Origin: Sphingomonas sp.
Lineage (GTDB): Bacteria > Pseudomonadota > Alphaproteobacteria > Sphingomonadales > Sphingomonadaceae
Direction of reading: 5' to 3'
Length of the DNA: 9,050 bases
NCBI GenBank assembly: GCA_030146605.1
Contig: JASLBO010000265.1
Span: forward strand, 1 to 9,050
The notes under the pieces were generated by a model. It was not told the origin of the DNA and searched no databases. It saw nothing but the letters and a program-made list of their open reading frames with translations. Shown here in pieces: positions 1 through 6,121 of this stretch (positions are counted from its first letter, which is position 1; the number at the start of each line of letters is the position of its first letter). A program made the position numbers and the translations under genes.

Positions 1-1
1 T

Positions 2-745
2 CGCAATGCGGGTTACCGGATCGCCGAGGCGAACCGTCCCCCCGAGCCGCTCAAAGTAGCGCACCATGCCGGCGATTAGCCGGTTGGTGCCGCCGCGAGC
101 GAACCACACGCCGCCGTCGCGCTCGAGCTTGTGGATCAGCGCGTAGATCGCACTCGTCGTCGTCGGATTGCCGCCGACCAGCAAGGTGTGGAAGCTCAGC
201 GCCTGGCGGAGCTTCTCGTTCTTCACGAAATGCGACACCATCGAATAGACGGAGCGCCACGCCTGATATTTCATCAGCGCCGGCGCGGCGCGGACCATCG
301 ATCCGAAATCGAGGAACGCGACATGGCCGAGCTTCAGATAGCCTTCGCGATAGACGCCTTCGGAATATTTGAGGAAGCGGCGATAGCCGGCGACATCCTC
401 GGGATTGAGCCGGGCGATCTCCGCACGCAGCTGCGCGTCGTCATTGCCGTAATCGAACGCGGTCCCGTCGGGCCAGGACAGCCGGTAAAAGGGTGAGACC
501 GGGACCAGGTTGACGTCTTCGGAGATGTCGTGGCCCGAAAGTCGCCACAGCTCCTGCAGGGCCTCGGGCGCGGTGATCACGGTTGGCCCGGCGTCGAAGA
601 CGAAGCCGTCACGCTCCCAGAAATAAGCGCGCCCGCCAGGCTTGTCGCGCGCTTCGATAATGGTGGTATCCACCCCTGCCGATTGCAGCCGGATGGCGAG
701 CGCGAGCCCGCCGATTCCTGCGCCGATCACTGCCGCTTTCTTCAT
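2..745 (-). CDS. crtI: Phytoene desaturase CrtI, N-terminal half (runs off left edge)
   Basis: Phytoene desaturase is an FAD-dependent membrane-associated enzyme that introduces double bonds into phytoene to give lycopene. Translating the minus strand from the ATG at 745 gives 248 residues with no stop before the window edge, about half of the family's usual ~490. The N-terminus has the dinucleotide-binding fold MKKAAVIGAGIGGLALAIRL (GAGIGG at residues 8-13), then IIEARDKPGGRA and the family signature GFVFDAGPTVITAP. A later stretch reads SFHTLLVGGNPTTTSAIYALI, also typical of CrtI. The start is fixed by an ATGA overlap with the crtY stop and a GGGGG stretch a few bases upstream. The gene is the second of a crtY-crtI operon and is probably co-translated. 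The C-terminal half and any downstream crtB lie outside the window. Confidence 0.95.
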   Translation of the reverse strand, partial: MKKAAVIGAGIGGLALAIRLQSAGVDTTIIEARDKPGGRAYFWERDGFVFDAGPTVITAPEALQELWRLSGHDISEDVNLVPVSPFYRLSWPDGTAFDYGNDDAQLRAEIARLNPEDVAGYRRFLKYSEGVYREGYLKLGHVAFLDFGSMVRAAPALMKYQAWRSVYSMVSHFVKNEKLRQALSFHTLLVGGNPTTTSAIYALIHKLERDGGVWFARGGTNRLIAGMVRYFERLGGTVRLGDPVTRIA

Positions 746-1902
746 ACGACCCCCGTCATCGCGCGCACCGCCCGGCCGATCGGCACCGGCGGCTTGCCCG
801 TCATTACCCGGATCTTGTCGCCCAGGCTCGAATTGGCCGCATAGAAGCGGCGGATCAATCCCTCGTCCAGCCGATAGAAGCGCGCGAGGACGCGATAGCG
901 TTCCTCGGGCTCGGCCGCCTTGAACAGCATTGCCGCCAGCAGCCGGTAAAAGCGCCGGCTGCGCCAGGTGCGTGCGGCGTATCGATGGAGCAGGTCGTGG
1001 AGCGCGGCACCGTCGAAACGCGCGGCATTGGCGACGAGCGAGGCAGTGCGCACCGCATCAGGCAGCGAATAGCTGGTGAGCGGGTGAAACAGCCCGGCGC
1101 GCATCCCCGCCTTGGCAACGCCTTCGCCGCCCGAGCGCCAATAGGCCTCGAAATCGCCGCCGATCGCGACCGGCAACACGCCGCTTTCCTCGCGGGCAGT
1201 CGAAGCGATCTGCCAGCCCCGCTTGGCAACATAGGCGTCGATCCGCCCGCCGAGCAGGCCCGCATCGATGCCGTGATCGTCGCTGTAATAGGTGTCCTCG
1301 ACGAAGATCCGGTCGGGGGCGAAGGGCAGGCAATAGACGAAGCGATAGCCGTCCTGTTGATCGACCGTCGCGTCCATCACCATCGGGCGTTCAAGGGCGT
1401 GCGGGTTTGCCAGAAGCAACTCGCGGCCGAGGAATTTCTGCCAGCCGAGTTCGAGCGTCGCGACGGCGCCCGTTCCGCGACAATCGATCACGCCCTTCGC
1501 CTCAATGCGGTGGCCGTCGGCGAGCAGCACGCTGGTACTGCGCACCTCGATCGCCTCGCGTTCCCGCATTATTGCCTGCTCGGGCAAGGTGGCGAGCAAC
1601 GCGCGCTCGAACTGACGCGACTCGATCGAATAATATGGCGATTTGAGCGTGCGGGCATGACCGGGAAAGGCGACGTCGTAGCGTGTCCAGCCATGGCTGA
1701 TCAGCGGGGCGACCAGCCAGCGGTCGGCCGGGATCACGTCGCTGGCGAAGAACGACCAGAGATGATTGCCGCCGAGATGCGGCCCCCCTTCGATCAGGCG
1801 GATCTCGGCGTCCGGATGCCGTTGATGCACCGCACGCGCGATCAACCCTCCGGCAAGACCCCCGCCGATGATGGCGAGGTCGCAACTGATCGTGGCCGAC
1901 AT
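742..1902 (-). CDS. crtY: Lycopene beta-cyclase CrtY
   Basis: Lycopene beta-cyclase closes both ends of lycopene into beta-ionone rings, giving beta-carotene. The protein is 386 residues, the normal length for bacterial CrtY. It begins with a FAD/NAD(P)-binding motif (IIGGGLAGGLIA, GGGLAGG at residues 13-19), then GGPHLGGNHLWSFF (39-52). The catalytic-region motif FVEDTYYSD is at 200-208 and HPLTSYSLPDAVR at 273-285, both characteristic of the CrtY/CrtL family. The C-terminal RFYRLLAAMLF is also typical. The ATG at 1902 precedes the FAD motif directly; no strong Shine-Dalgarno is visible. The stop overlaps the crtI start (ATGA), so crtY and crtI are translationally coupled. A hairpin upstream separates it from the GST gene, so the operon probably has its own promoter within 1903-1944, though no clear promoter boxes are visible. 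Confidence 0.95.
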   Translation of the reverse strand: MSATISCDLAIIGGGLAGGLIARAVHQRHPDAEIRLIEGGPHLGGNHLWSFFASDVIPADRWLVAPLISHGWTRYDVAFPGHARTLKSPYYSIESRQFERALLATLPEQAIMREREAIEVRSTSVLLADGHRIEAKGVIDCRGTGAVATLELGWQKFLGRELLLANPHALERPMVMDATVDQQDGYRFVYCLPFAPDRIFVEDTYYSDDHGIDAGLLGGRIDAYVAKRGWQIASTAREESGVLPVAIGGDFEAYWRSGGEGVAKAGMRAGLFHPLTSYSLPDAVRTASLVANAARFDGAALHDLLHRYAARTWRSRRFYRLLAAMLFKAAEPEERYRVLARFYRLDEGLIRRFYAANSSLGDKIRVMTGKPPVPIGRAVRAMTGVV

Positions 1903-1937
1903 CGCTTCGGCCTAGCCCAGCGCGGGCGGGCGTTCCA

Positions 1938-1971
1938 ACAAAAACCCTCCCCCGCTTGCGGCAGGAGAGGG
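1938..1971 (-). terminator. Hairpin plus T-run after the GST gene
   Basis: Read on the minus strand, arms CCCTC...GAGGG, an inner CC/GG and CCGC-AA-GCGG make an imperfect stem, followed at once by TTTTTG. It lies about 50 bases after the GST stop and before crtY, the right place for a rho-independent terminator. Similar CCCTC(N)GAGGG palindromes are widespread interspersed repeats in sphingomonads and relatives, so this may be a repeat copy that serves as a terminator. Confidence 0.6.
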
Positions 1972-2020
1972 CAGGTGTGGCGGGAGCGGAGCGATGCGGC
2001 TCGCCCCCGGAGAGCTTCGA

Positions 2021-2635
2021 TCAGGCGGCCTTGAGCAGTGGCCATTCCTCGGCCATCGCCCTGGCGACCGAGGGACGCTGGCGAAGCCGGGTGCGATAAT
2101 CGAGCAGTATCGGCCAGTCGGCGATCGCCACCCCCGAATGTTCGCACCAGTTCAGGACGGCGAGCAGATAGGCATCGGCGACGGTAAAGCGGTCCTCGAT
2201 GAACGCGCGGCCCTCGAGATGGCGGACCAGCACATCGAAGGGTCTGGCGACCCGAGCCAATGCCGCCGCGCGCTCTTCCGGGCCCGCGCTCTTGCCGAGC
2301 AAAGGGGTGAACACCGCCTTGTGCAGCTCGGTGCCGACGAAGTTGAGCCAGGCGAGCATCCGGTAGTGCGCATCGGAGAAGCCCGTGAAGCTCAACGAAC
2401 CTTCGGGCGCCAGCTCGGCGATATAAGTGAGCACCGCCGGGCCTTCGGTGAGCACGAAACCCCCGCGCGTCTCGATTGCGGGGACGTATCCCATCGGGCT
2501 CAGCTGGGTGAAATGGCGTCCGTCGGGCAGCCGACCATCCGCCGGGACCAGGACGAACTCGGCGTCGAGCCCGGCCTCGTCGAGCGCGATCCGCGCGGCG
2601 AGCGAGCAGGCGAAGGGACGAAAATAGAGCTTCAT
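2021..2635 (-). CDS. Glutathione S-transferase, beta-class-like
   Basis: A cytosolic glutathione S-transferase of 204 residues, a normal length. The N-terminal thioredoxin-like domain (1-78) carries FRPFACSLAARIAL with Cys10, the active-site cysteine of bacterial beta-class enzymes, SPMGYVPAI with the cis-proline at 52, and LTEGPAV at 62-68, where the usual E-S glutathione-binding pair is E-G. The helical C-terminal domain has LHKAVFTP with His105, matching the beta-class histidine near position 106, and the N-capping motif TVADAYLL at 151-158. The ATG at 2635 has a good Shine-Dalgarno (AAGGGAG) about 8 bases upstream. It is divergent from a TetR-family gene 77 bases away, so it is probably that regulator's target. 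The substrate cannot be told; the position next to crt genes may be coincidental. Confidence 0.92.
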   Translation of the reverse strand: MKLYFRPFACSLAARIALDEAGLDAEFVLVPADGRLPDGRHFTQLSPMGYVPAIETRGGFVLTEGPAVLTYIAELAPEGSLSFTGFSDAHYRMLAWLNFVGTELHKAVFTPLLGKSAGPEERAAALARVARPFDVLVRHLEGRAFIEDRFTVADAYLLAVLNWCEHSGVAIADWPILLDYRTRLRQRPSVARAMAEEWPLLKAA

Positions 2636-2655
2636 GACCGATCTCCCTTGATTTC

Positions 2656-2710
2656 TGTACGATCCCGCACAAAAACTAAGCGGTCAAGAGATTATTTGCG
2701 GACTCGCATA
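2656..2710. promoter_or_regulatory. Divergent GST/TetR control region with two related palindromes
   Basis: The 77 bases between the divergent starts hold two 16-bp imperfect palindromes of the same form, TnTnCG-4-CGnAnA: TGTACGATCCCGCACA at 2656-2671 and TTTGCGGACTCGCATA at 2695-2710. Their centres are 39 bases apart. Between them a TTGACC box (2682-2687, minus strand) could be the -35 of the GST promoter, which puts the first palindrome over the spacer and -10. The second ends two bases before the regulator's ATG. Two similar palindromes in a shared intergenic region are the usual arrangement for a TetR dimer repressing its neighbour and itself. Binding is inferred. Confidence 0.5.
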
Positions 2711-2712
2711 AA

Positions 2713-3303
2713 ATGACAATGAAAGTGCGAGGGCGCCCGCGCAGCTTCGACCCGGATGAAGCGCTTGTACGCGCCACTGAGCGCTTCCGGACGCATGGCT
2801 TCGCAGGAACCTCGCTCGACGATCTGGCGCAGGCCACCGGGGTCGCCCGTCCGAGCCTCGCCGCCGCGTTCGGCGACAAGCGCGCATTGTACATCGCGGC
2901 GATCGACCGGCTGACGGCGCGGGTCGAGCGGCAACTGGTCCGGCTCGGCGAAGCGAAACTGCCGCTGCGCGAACTGGTCGAGCGCATCCTGATGGGGGGC
3001 GTCGCATTGTATCTGACCGGCAGCGACGGGCCTGAGGGGTGCCTGATCATCAACACCGCCGCGACGCAGGCAGCCGCCGACCTGCAGGTGCGCGAAAAGC
3101 TCGCGGCGTTCCTCGCGGTGGAGGACGAGCGCATCGCCGAGTTGCTCGCCGCGGCGGGGAGCCCGGCACCGGAGGCGCAAGGCCGGCTAGTCGCGTCCGT
3201 GCTCCACTCGCTGAGTGTTCGCGCCCGCGGCGGCGCGCCGCGCGAGGAGCTCGAACAAGTCGCCCGCGACTGCGCGGATTTGATTGCGGGAGGGAGAAGC
3301 TGA
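2713..3303 (+). CDS. TetR/AcrR-family transcriptional regulator
   Basis: A 196-residue DNA-binding regulator with the usual TetR length. The N-terminal RGRPRSFDPDEAL leads into the helix-turn-helix (about 30-60: FAGTSLDDLAQATGVARPSL, then AAFGDKRALY). The rest is a mostly helical ligand-binding and dimerisation domain, including GCLIINTAA and a C-terminal REELEQVARDCADLI helix. The ligand is unknown. There is no Shine-Dalgarno before the ATG at 2713, and a second in-frame ATG lies at 2719; the message may be leaderless. It is divergent from the GST gene, with candidate operators in between. It is first in a plus-strand run with DUF2585, the hydroxylase and the DUF2141 gene, so it may regulate those too. 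Confidence 0.9.
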   Translation: MTMKVRGRPRSFDPDEALVRATERFRTHGFAGTSLDDLAQATGVARPSLAAAFGDKRALYIAAIDRLTARVERQLVRLGEAKLPLRELVERILMGGVALYLTGSDGPEGCLIINTAATQAAADLQVREKLAAFLAVEDERIAELLAAAGSPAPEAQGRLVASVLHSLSVRARGGAPREELEQVARDCADLIAGGRS

Positions 3304-3866
3304 CCGCGCTTCGGGTGCCGCGGGGCGCGGCGATCACGGCGCTGCTGATCGGGTTGGCCGTCGGCGCGGCCCTGCTCGCGATGGGCCGGCCGCCGATCTG
3401 CCCGTGCGGGACGGTCAAGCTTTGGCACGGGCTCGTCCAGTCGAGCGAGAACAGCCAGCATCTCGCCGACTGGTACAGCTTCAGCCATGTCATCCACGGC
3501 TTCCTGTTCTACGCCGCCGCGCATTTTGCACTTCGCGGCAAGGCGCGGAACTGGGCGCTGCCGGCGGCCGTGGTGGTCGAGGGGTTCTGGGAGCTGCTCG
3601 AGAATTCGCCGATCATCATCAATCGCTACCGCGAGGCGACGATCGCCCTGGGCTATTCGGGCGACAGCATCGTCAATTCGCTCGCCGATATCGGCTGGAT
3701 GGCGTTCGGCTTCTGGCTCGCCTCGAAGCTGCCGGCATGGGTGACGATCGCGCTGGCGGCCGGCTTCGAACTGATGACGCTCGTCCTGATCCGCGACAAT
3801 CTGACGCTCAACGTGCTGATGCTGGTCTGGCCGATCGACGCGGTGCGGAGCTGGCAAGGCGGGTGA
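3300..3866 (+). CDS. DUF2585 (UPF0314-like) membrane protein
   Basis: An integral membrane protein of about 188 residues resembling the DUF2585 family of alphaproteobacteria, whose function is unknown. Family-like stretches are AMGRPPICPCGTVKLWHG, HLADWYSFSHVIHGF, EGFWELLENSPIIINRYR and GYSGDSIVNSLADIGW. Hydrophobic segments follow ITALLIGLAVGAALLAMG, then FLFYAAAHFAL, WALPAAVVVEGFW, the region around IGWMAFGFWLA, WVTIALAAGFELMTLVLI and LNVLMLVW, giving four to six membrane spans. No in-frame ATG precedes the first span. CTG at 3300 overlaps the regulator's stop (CTGA) and has GGGAGG six bases upstream, so a CTG start with coupling is the best guess; GTG at 3315 is the alternative. The frame stays open upstream inside the TetR gene, but that part is a shadow. 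Confidence 0.85.
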   Translation: MTALRVPRGAAITALLIGLAVGAALLAMGRPPICPCGTVKLWHGLVQSSENSQHLADWYSFSHVIHGFLFYAAAHFALRGKARNWALPAAVVVEGFWELLENSPIIINRYREATIALGYSGDSIVNSLADIGWMAFGFWLASKLPAWVTIALAAGFELMTLVLIRDNLTLNVLMLVWPIDAVRSWQGG

Positions 3867-3896
3867 CGCCGGCGGGCGGCGGGTGTAGGCGGGGCC

Positions 3897-4673
3897 ATGG
3901 CCCTTGCCGTTATCCTCTCCGCGCTGGCGATGACGCTGATCGTCGGGCTGCGCTATCTCGCCGCTTCCGGCGGGTTTGCGCTCGCCACCCGGCTGCGGCA
4001 TCCCGGTCTTTACACAGGGCTCGACCGGCAGATGCGCCGCGAGATCGGCTGGAGCCTCGCGTCGGCGGCGATCTACGGCGTGCCCGCCGGGGTGGTCGCC
4101 TGGGGCTGGCAGAATCACGGCTGGACGCGGATCTATACCGATGTCGGCGCGTGGCCGCTCTGGTACCTGCCGGTCTCGGTGCTGCTCTACCTCCTTGCCC
4201 ATGACGCGTGGTTCTACTGGACCCACCGGCTGATGCACCGCCCGCGCTGGTTCCGCATCGCCCATGCCGTCCATCACGCCAGCCGCCCGCCCACCGCCTG
4301 GGCGGCGATGAGCTTCCACCCAATCGAGGCGCTGACCGGCGCGATCGTCATCCCGCTCCTCGTCTTCCTGATCCCGATCCATGTCGGCGCCCTGGGGCTG
4401 GTGCTGACGATCATGACGGTGATGGGCGTGACCAATCACATGGGATGGGAGATATTCCCCCGGTTCATGCATAGCGGCGCATTGGGCGGATGGCTGATCA
4501 CCGCGAGCCATCACCAGCGGCACCACCAACTTTATGGATGCAATTATGGCCTCTATTTTCGCTTCTGGGACCGGATGTGCGGCACCGACAAGGGGCTCGG
4601 CGATTTCGCGCATCGCGGCAGCGGGGCTGTGCCTCGTGCTGCTTCCCGGAGCGACGCCGCTCGCCAGCCTTGA
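3897..4673 (+). CDS. Fatty acid hydroxylase / sterol desaturase superfamily membrane protein
   Basis: A 258-residue membrane di-iron oxygenase. Hydrophobic segments at about 4-22, 52-70, 86-101 and 145-178 anchor it in the inner membrane. The histidine clusters that bind the two irons are all present: HDAWFYWTHRLMH (H102, H110, H114), HAVHH (H123, H126, H127), SFHP (H141), NHMGWEIFP (H181) and SHHQRHHQ (H205, H206, H209, H210). NYGLYFRFWDRMCGTDKG is the standard C-terminal signature. The substrate is not determined by the family, which includes sterol, fatty acid and carotenoid-ring hydroxylases; the nearby crtY and crtI make a carotenoid substrate reasonable, but that is inference. The start ATG follows DUF2585 by 30 bases with GGCGGGG just upstream. 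The last ~45 codons overlap the next gene in another frame. Confidence 0.9.
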   Translation: MALAVILSALAMTLIVGLRYLAASGGFALATRLRHPGLYTGLDRQMRREIGWSLASAAIYGVPAGVVAWGWQNHGWTRIYTDVGAWPLWYLPVSVLLYLLAHDAWFYWTHRLMHRPRWFRIAHAVHHASRPPTAWAAMSFHPIEALTGAIVIPLLVFLIPIHVGALGLVLTIMTVMGVTNHMGWEIFPRFMHSGALGGWLITASHHQRHHQLYGCNYGLYFRFWDRMCGTDKGLGDFAHRGSGAVPRAASRSDAARQP

Positions 4674-5028
4674 CGTCGAGATCACCGGGCTGCGTTCGGC
4701 CAAGGGAGTGATCCAGCTGTGCCTCACCGCCGATGCCGGCGCCTTTCCCGATTGCAAGAGCGGCCCGGGCGGGATCAAGCGCACGCTCTCCGCCGCCGCG
4801 CCGCATATCCGCTTCGAGGGCCTTGCGCCGGGCGACTATGCCGTTGCCGTGATCCACGACGCCAATGGCAATGCGAAGCTCGACACCATGCTGGGAATCC
4901 CCCGCGAAGGCTTCGGCTTCTCGCGCAATCCGGCGATCGGCTTCGGGCCGCCGCGCTTCGCCGCGGCGCGCTTCGCCGTCGAGGCGGGCGGCGGGACCCA
5001 GCAGGTGCGGATGCGATATCTGCTCTGA
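4534..5028 (+). CDS. DUF2141 domain protein, exported
   Basis: A DUF2141 protein of up to 164 residues; the family is secreted and of unknown function. The hydrophobic stretch IAAAGLCLVLLPGATPLA (about 27-44) is a signal peptide core, with cleavage likely near PLAS. The domain follows: LDVEITGLRSAKGVIQLCL, a central GLAPGDYAVAVIHDANGNAKLD, and the family hallmark GIPREGFGFSRNPAIGFGPPRFAAARF. The only ATGs before the signal peptide are at 4534 and 4546, both inside the hydroxylase gene, so the two genes overlap by up to 140 bases with no visible Shine-Dalgarno. Translation is probably coupled to the hydroxylase. The N-region before the signal peptide is unusually long and the true start is uncertain. 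A hydroxylase followed by DUF2141 is, from memory, a recurring pair in sphingomonads. Confidence 0.88.
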   Translation: MDAIMASIFASGTGCAAPTRGSAISRIAAAGLCLVLLPGATPLASLDVEITGLRSAKGVIQLCLTADAGAFPDCKSGPGGIKRTLSAAAPHIRFEGLAPGDYAVAVIHDANGNAKLDTMLGIPREGFGFSRNPAIGFGPPRFAAARFAVEAGGGTQQVRMRYLL

Positions 5029-5100
5029 TCCGCCGCGCGCTTCGGGGCGGCACTGGTTGACACGCTTGACACGGTTACGCGGTTTGGCGGCGGAAGCGGC

Positions 5101-5199
5101 GGTTTCGCGCCAGCGAGGCGACGGGTACGCGACACTCGCGCGCCACCGGCGCGACTATTCCGCGACAGGCGCGCATCACCGGCGCGACGGTCCGCGACA
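5101..5199. repeat. Three degenerate ~33-bp direct tandem repeats
   Basis: Three adjacent units of 34, 33 and 32 bases (5101-5134, 5135-5167, 5168-5199) each end in CGCGACA on the plus strand (TGTCGCG on the minus strand). Each contains a second GGCGCGAC-like core about 14 bases earlier, preceded in units 2 and 3 by CACCGGCGCGAC. Unit 1 is the most diverged. There is no unrelated spacer between units, so it is not CRISPR-like. Just left of it, TTGACACG occurs twice in tandem (5057-5073). In one minus-strand frame the units read as a repeated VAPV-R-CR peptide. They lie 3' of the HTH gene. Confidence 0.6.
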
Positions 5200-5228
5200 G
5201 TTGCGCGACGCAAAGGCGCCCCGACGCG

Positions 5229-5597
5229 TCACCTCGGCGACGCCGGCGCGACGGGCGGTTGACGCTGAGGCTGCTGCGGCGACGGGACGGTGGCGGGTTC
5301 GGGTGCGAACGGATCGGCCATGCGCCGGGCAAGACGGGCGAGGACCTGATCCCAGGTCTTGTCGAACGGCGTACCGGCGAGGCGCTCGCGCAGCCGGTAT
5401 GCGCTCGATCGCGACATCCCCGCGGCACGGGCGGCACGCGCGACGCTGCCGGTCTCGAGCAAGGCGGCAAGGAAGATGCGTTGTTTGGCCGGCGTCCAGA
5501 GACCGCGCAGGGGCGGCGCGGCCGGCGCTGTGGGGTTGACGGGCTCGGCGGGCGCGGTGGCGGCGGCCGAGGGGTTGCGATGTGGCTGCTGTTCCAT
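5229..5597 (-). CDS. Small helix-turn-helix protein with Pro/Ala-rich tails
   Basis: A 122-residue protein with one recognisable folded part: LWTPAKQRIFLAALLETGSV, then ARAARAAGMSRSSAYRLRERL (about 34-78), a helix-turn-helix of the type seen in sphingomonad proteins that begin WTP.RQ..FL.AL...GSV..AA..VGMS..SAY.LR. FDKTWDQVLARLARRMADPF follows, also typical of that group. Both ends are low-complexity Pro/Ala/Gln. The family is often longer, and the DNA 3' of the stop stays open in another frame across the tandem repeats, so this copy may be shortened by a frameshift. The ATG at 5597 is preferred; a TTG at 5618 is possible. No clear ribosome site is seen. DNA binding is inferred; the targets are unknown. 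Confidence 0.7.
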   Translation of the reverse strand: MEQQPHRNPSAAATAPAEPVNPTAPAAPPLRGLWTPAKQRIFLAALLETGSVARAARAAGMSRSSAYRLRERLAGTPFDKTWDQVLARLARRMADPFAPEPATVPSPQQPQRQPPVAPASPR

Positions 5598-5670
5598 CCG
5601 ACAAATGGAGCAGATCAAATCCTACATTGGAAGCGCGTTGTTCCTGATACGTTCCTCCGGCGGGGGCTGG

Positions 5671-5780
5671 TCAGGCGCGTTCGAAATCCATCGTCCAGTT
5701 GGTCTCCCACGCAAGGCGGACGGGAGCGCCATCCAGCACATCGTCGGCATGGAAGCTGCCGAGGCCGTGGCCGAACTGGT
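5671..5780 (-). pseudogene. Apparent 3' remnant of a gene ending AWETNWTMDFERA
   Basis: In one minus-strand frame this stretch ends LAWETNWTMDFERA followed by TGA at 5671-5673. The pattern W-E-T-N-W-x-M-x-F-x-R right before a stop resembles the C-terminus of small DUF1579-like proteins that end in a GG.TWE.NW.M.F.R strand. Upstream (FGHGLGSFHADDVLDGAPV) the match fades, and there is no ribosome site or full-length frame; the YefM-YoeB promoter begins about 55 bases further on. The simplest reading is the tail of a gene whose front was lost. Family identification is from memory of a short motif, so it is tentative. Confidence 0.35.
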
Positions 5781-5836
5781 GGAGGCATAGTCGCCGACGA
5801 TCCGGGCGATGTGGCGGGATGGAGCATGGCTCCAGA

Positions 5837-5872
5837 TTGACATTGGACAGAACGTTGTCCATATGCAGGCGC
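5837..5872 (+). promoter_or_regulatory. yefM-yoeB promoter with embedded operator palindrome
   Basis: A consensus -35 box TTGACA (5837-5842) is followed, 17 bases on, by CATATG (5860-5865) as a weak -10. A palindrome TGGACA-6-TGTCCA (5844-5861) fills the spacer between the boxes, where bound antitoxin would block polymerase. Transcription would start near 5872, at or next to the yefM ATG (5873), so the message may be leaderless. YefM operators usually carry TGTACA-type hexamers; TGGACA/TGTCCA is a close variant. Confidence 0.6.
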
Positions 5873-6121
5873 ATGCAGGCAGTGAGCTATTCCGAGGCGC
5901 GCGAGAACCTCAAGGCGATGATCGACAAGGTCATCGCGGACCGCGCGCCGCTGGCCATCACGCGCCAGCGCGGCGAAGGTGCGGTGCTGATCTCCGAAAG
6001 CGAATGGGCGTCGATCGAGGAGACGCTGTATCTGCTGCGCTCGCCGAAGAATGCCGCGCGACTGCTGGAGGCCGTGCGCGGATTCGAGGCGGGCGAGCCA
6101 GAGGCCATTCCTTTCCCGTGA
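5873..6121 (+). CDS. yefM: YefM/Phd-family antitoxin
   Basis: An 82-residue antitoxin that neutralises the YoeB-type toxin encoded just downstream and represses the operon. MQAVSYSEARENLKAMIDKV at the N-terminus is the standard Phd/YefM DNA-binding start, followed by RAPLAITRQRGEGAVLISESEWASIEETLYLL, the conserved core. The C-terminal RSPKNAARLLEAVRGFEAGE is the flexible toxin-binding tail. The ATG at 5873 gives the canonical N-terminus; a second ATG at 5863 is out of frame. An 8-base direct repeat ATGCAGGC (5863-5870 and 5873-5880) surrounds the start. No Shine-Dalgarno is seen, consistent with a leaderless message. The stop overlaps the toxin start (GTGA), giving tight translational coupling with antitoxin first. 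Confidence 0.92.
   Translation: MQAVSYSEARENLKAMIDKVIADRAPLAITRQRGEGAVLISESEWASIEETLYLLRSPKNAARLLEAVRGFEAGEPEAIPFP

Noticed and set aside
985..2034. A 349-codon plus-strand open frame opposite crtY.
   Set aside because: crtY has full family motifs on the other strand; this product is low in structure and has no ribosome site.
2676..4784. A 702-codon open frame on the minus strand.
   Set aside because: It lies opposite the TetR, DUF2585 and hydroxylase genes, which have clear family motifs. Its product is Arg/Pro/Asp/His-rich with no domain pattern, as expected for antisense frames in GC-rich DNA.
5029..5060. A TTCG-capped GC hairpin after the DUF2141 stop as a terminator.
   Set aside because: The stem has several mismatches and there is no T-run.
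5101..5199. The tandem repeats as a CRISPR array.
   Set aside because: Units are directly adjacent with no unique spacers, diverged, and there are no cas genes.
5640..5665. GGAAC elements before the HTH gene as an EcfG stress-sigma promoter.
   Set aside because: GGAAC occurs twice on the minus strand, but no CGTT -10 element lies 16-17 bases downstream.
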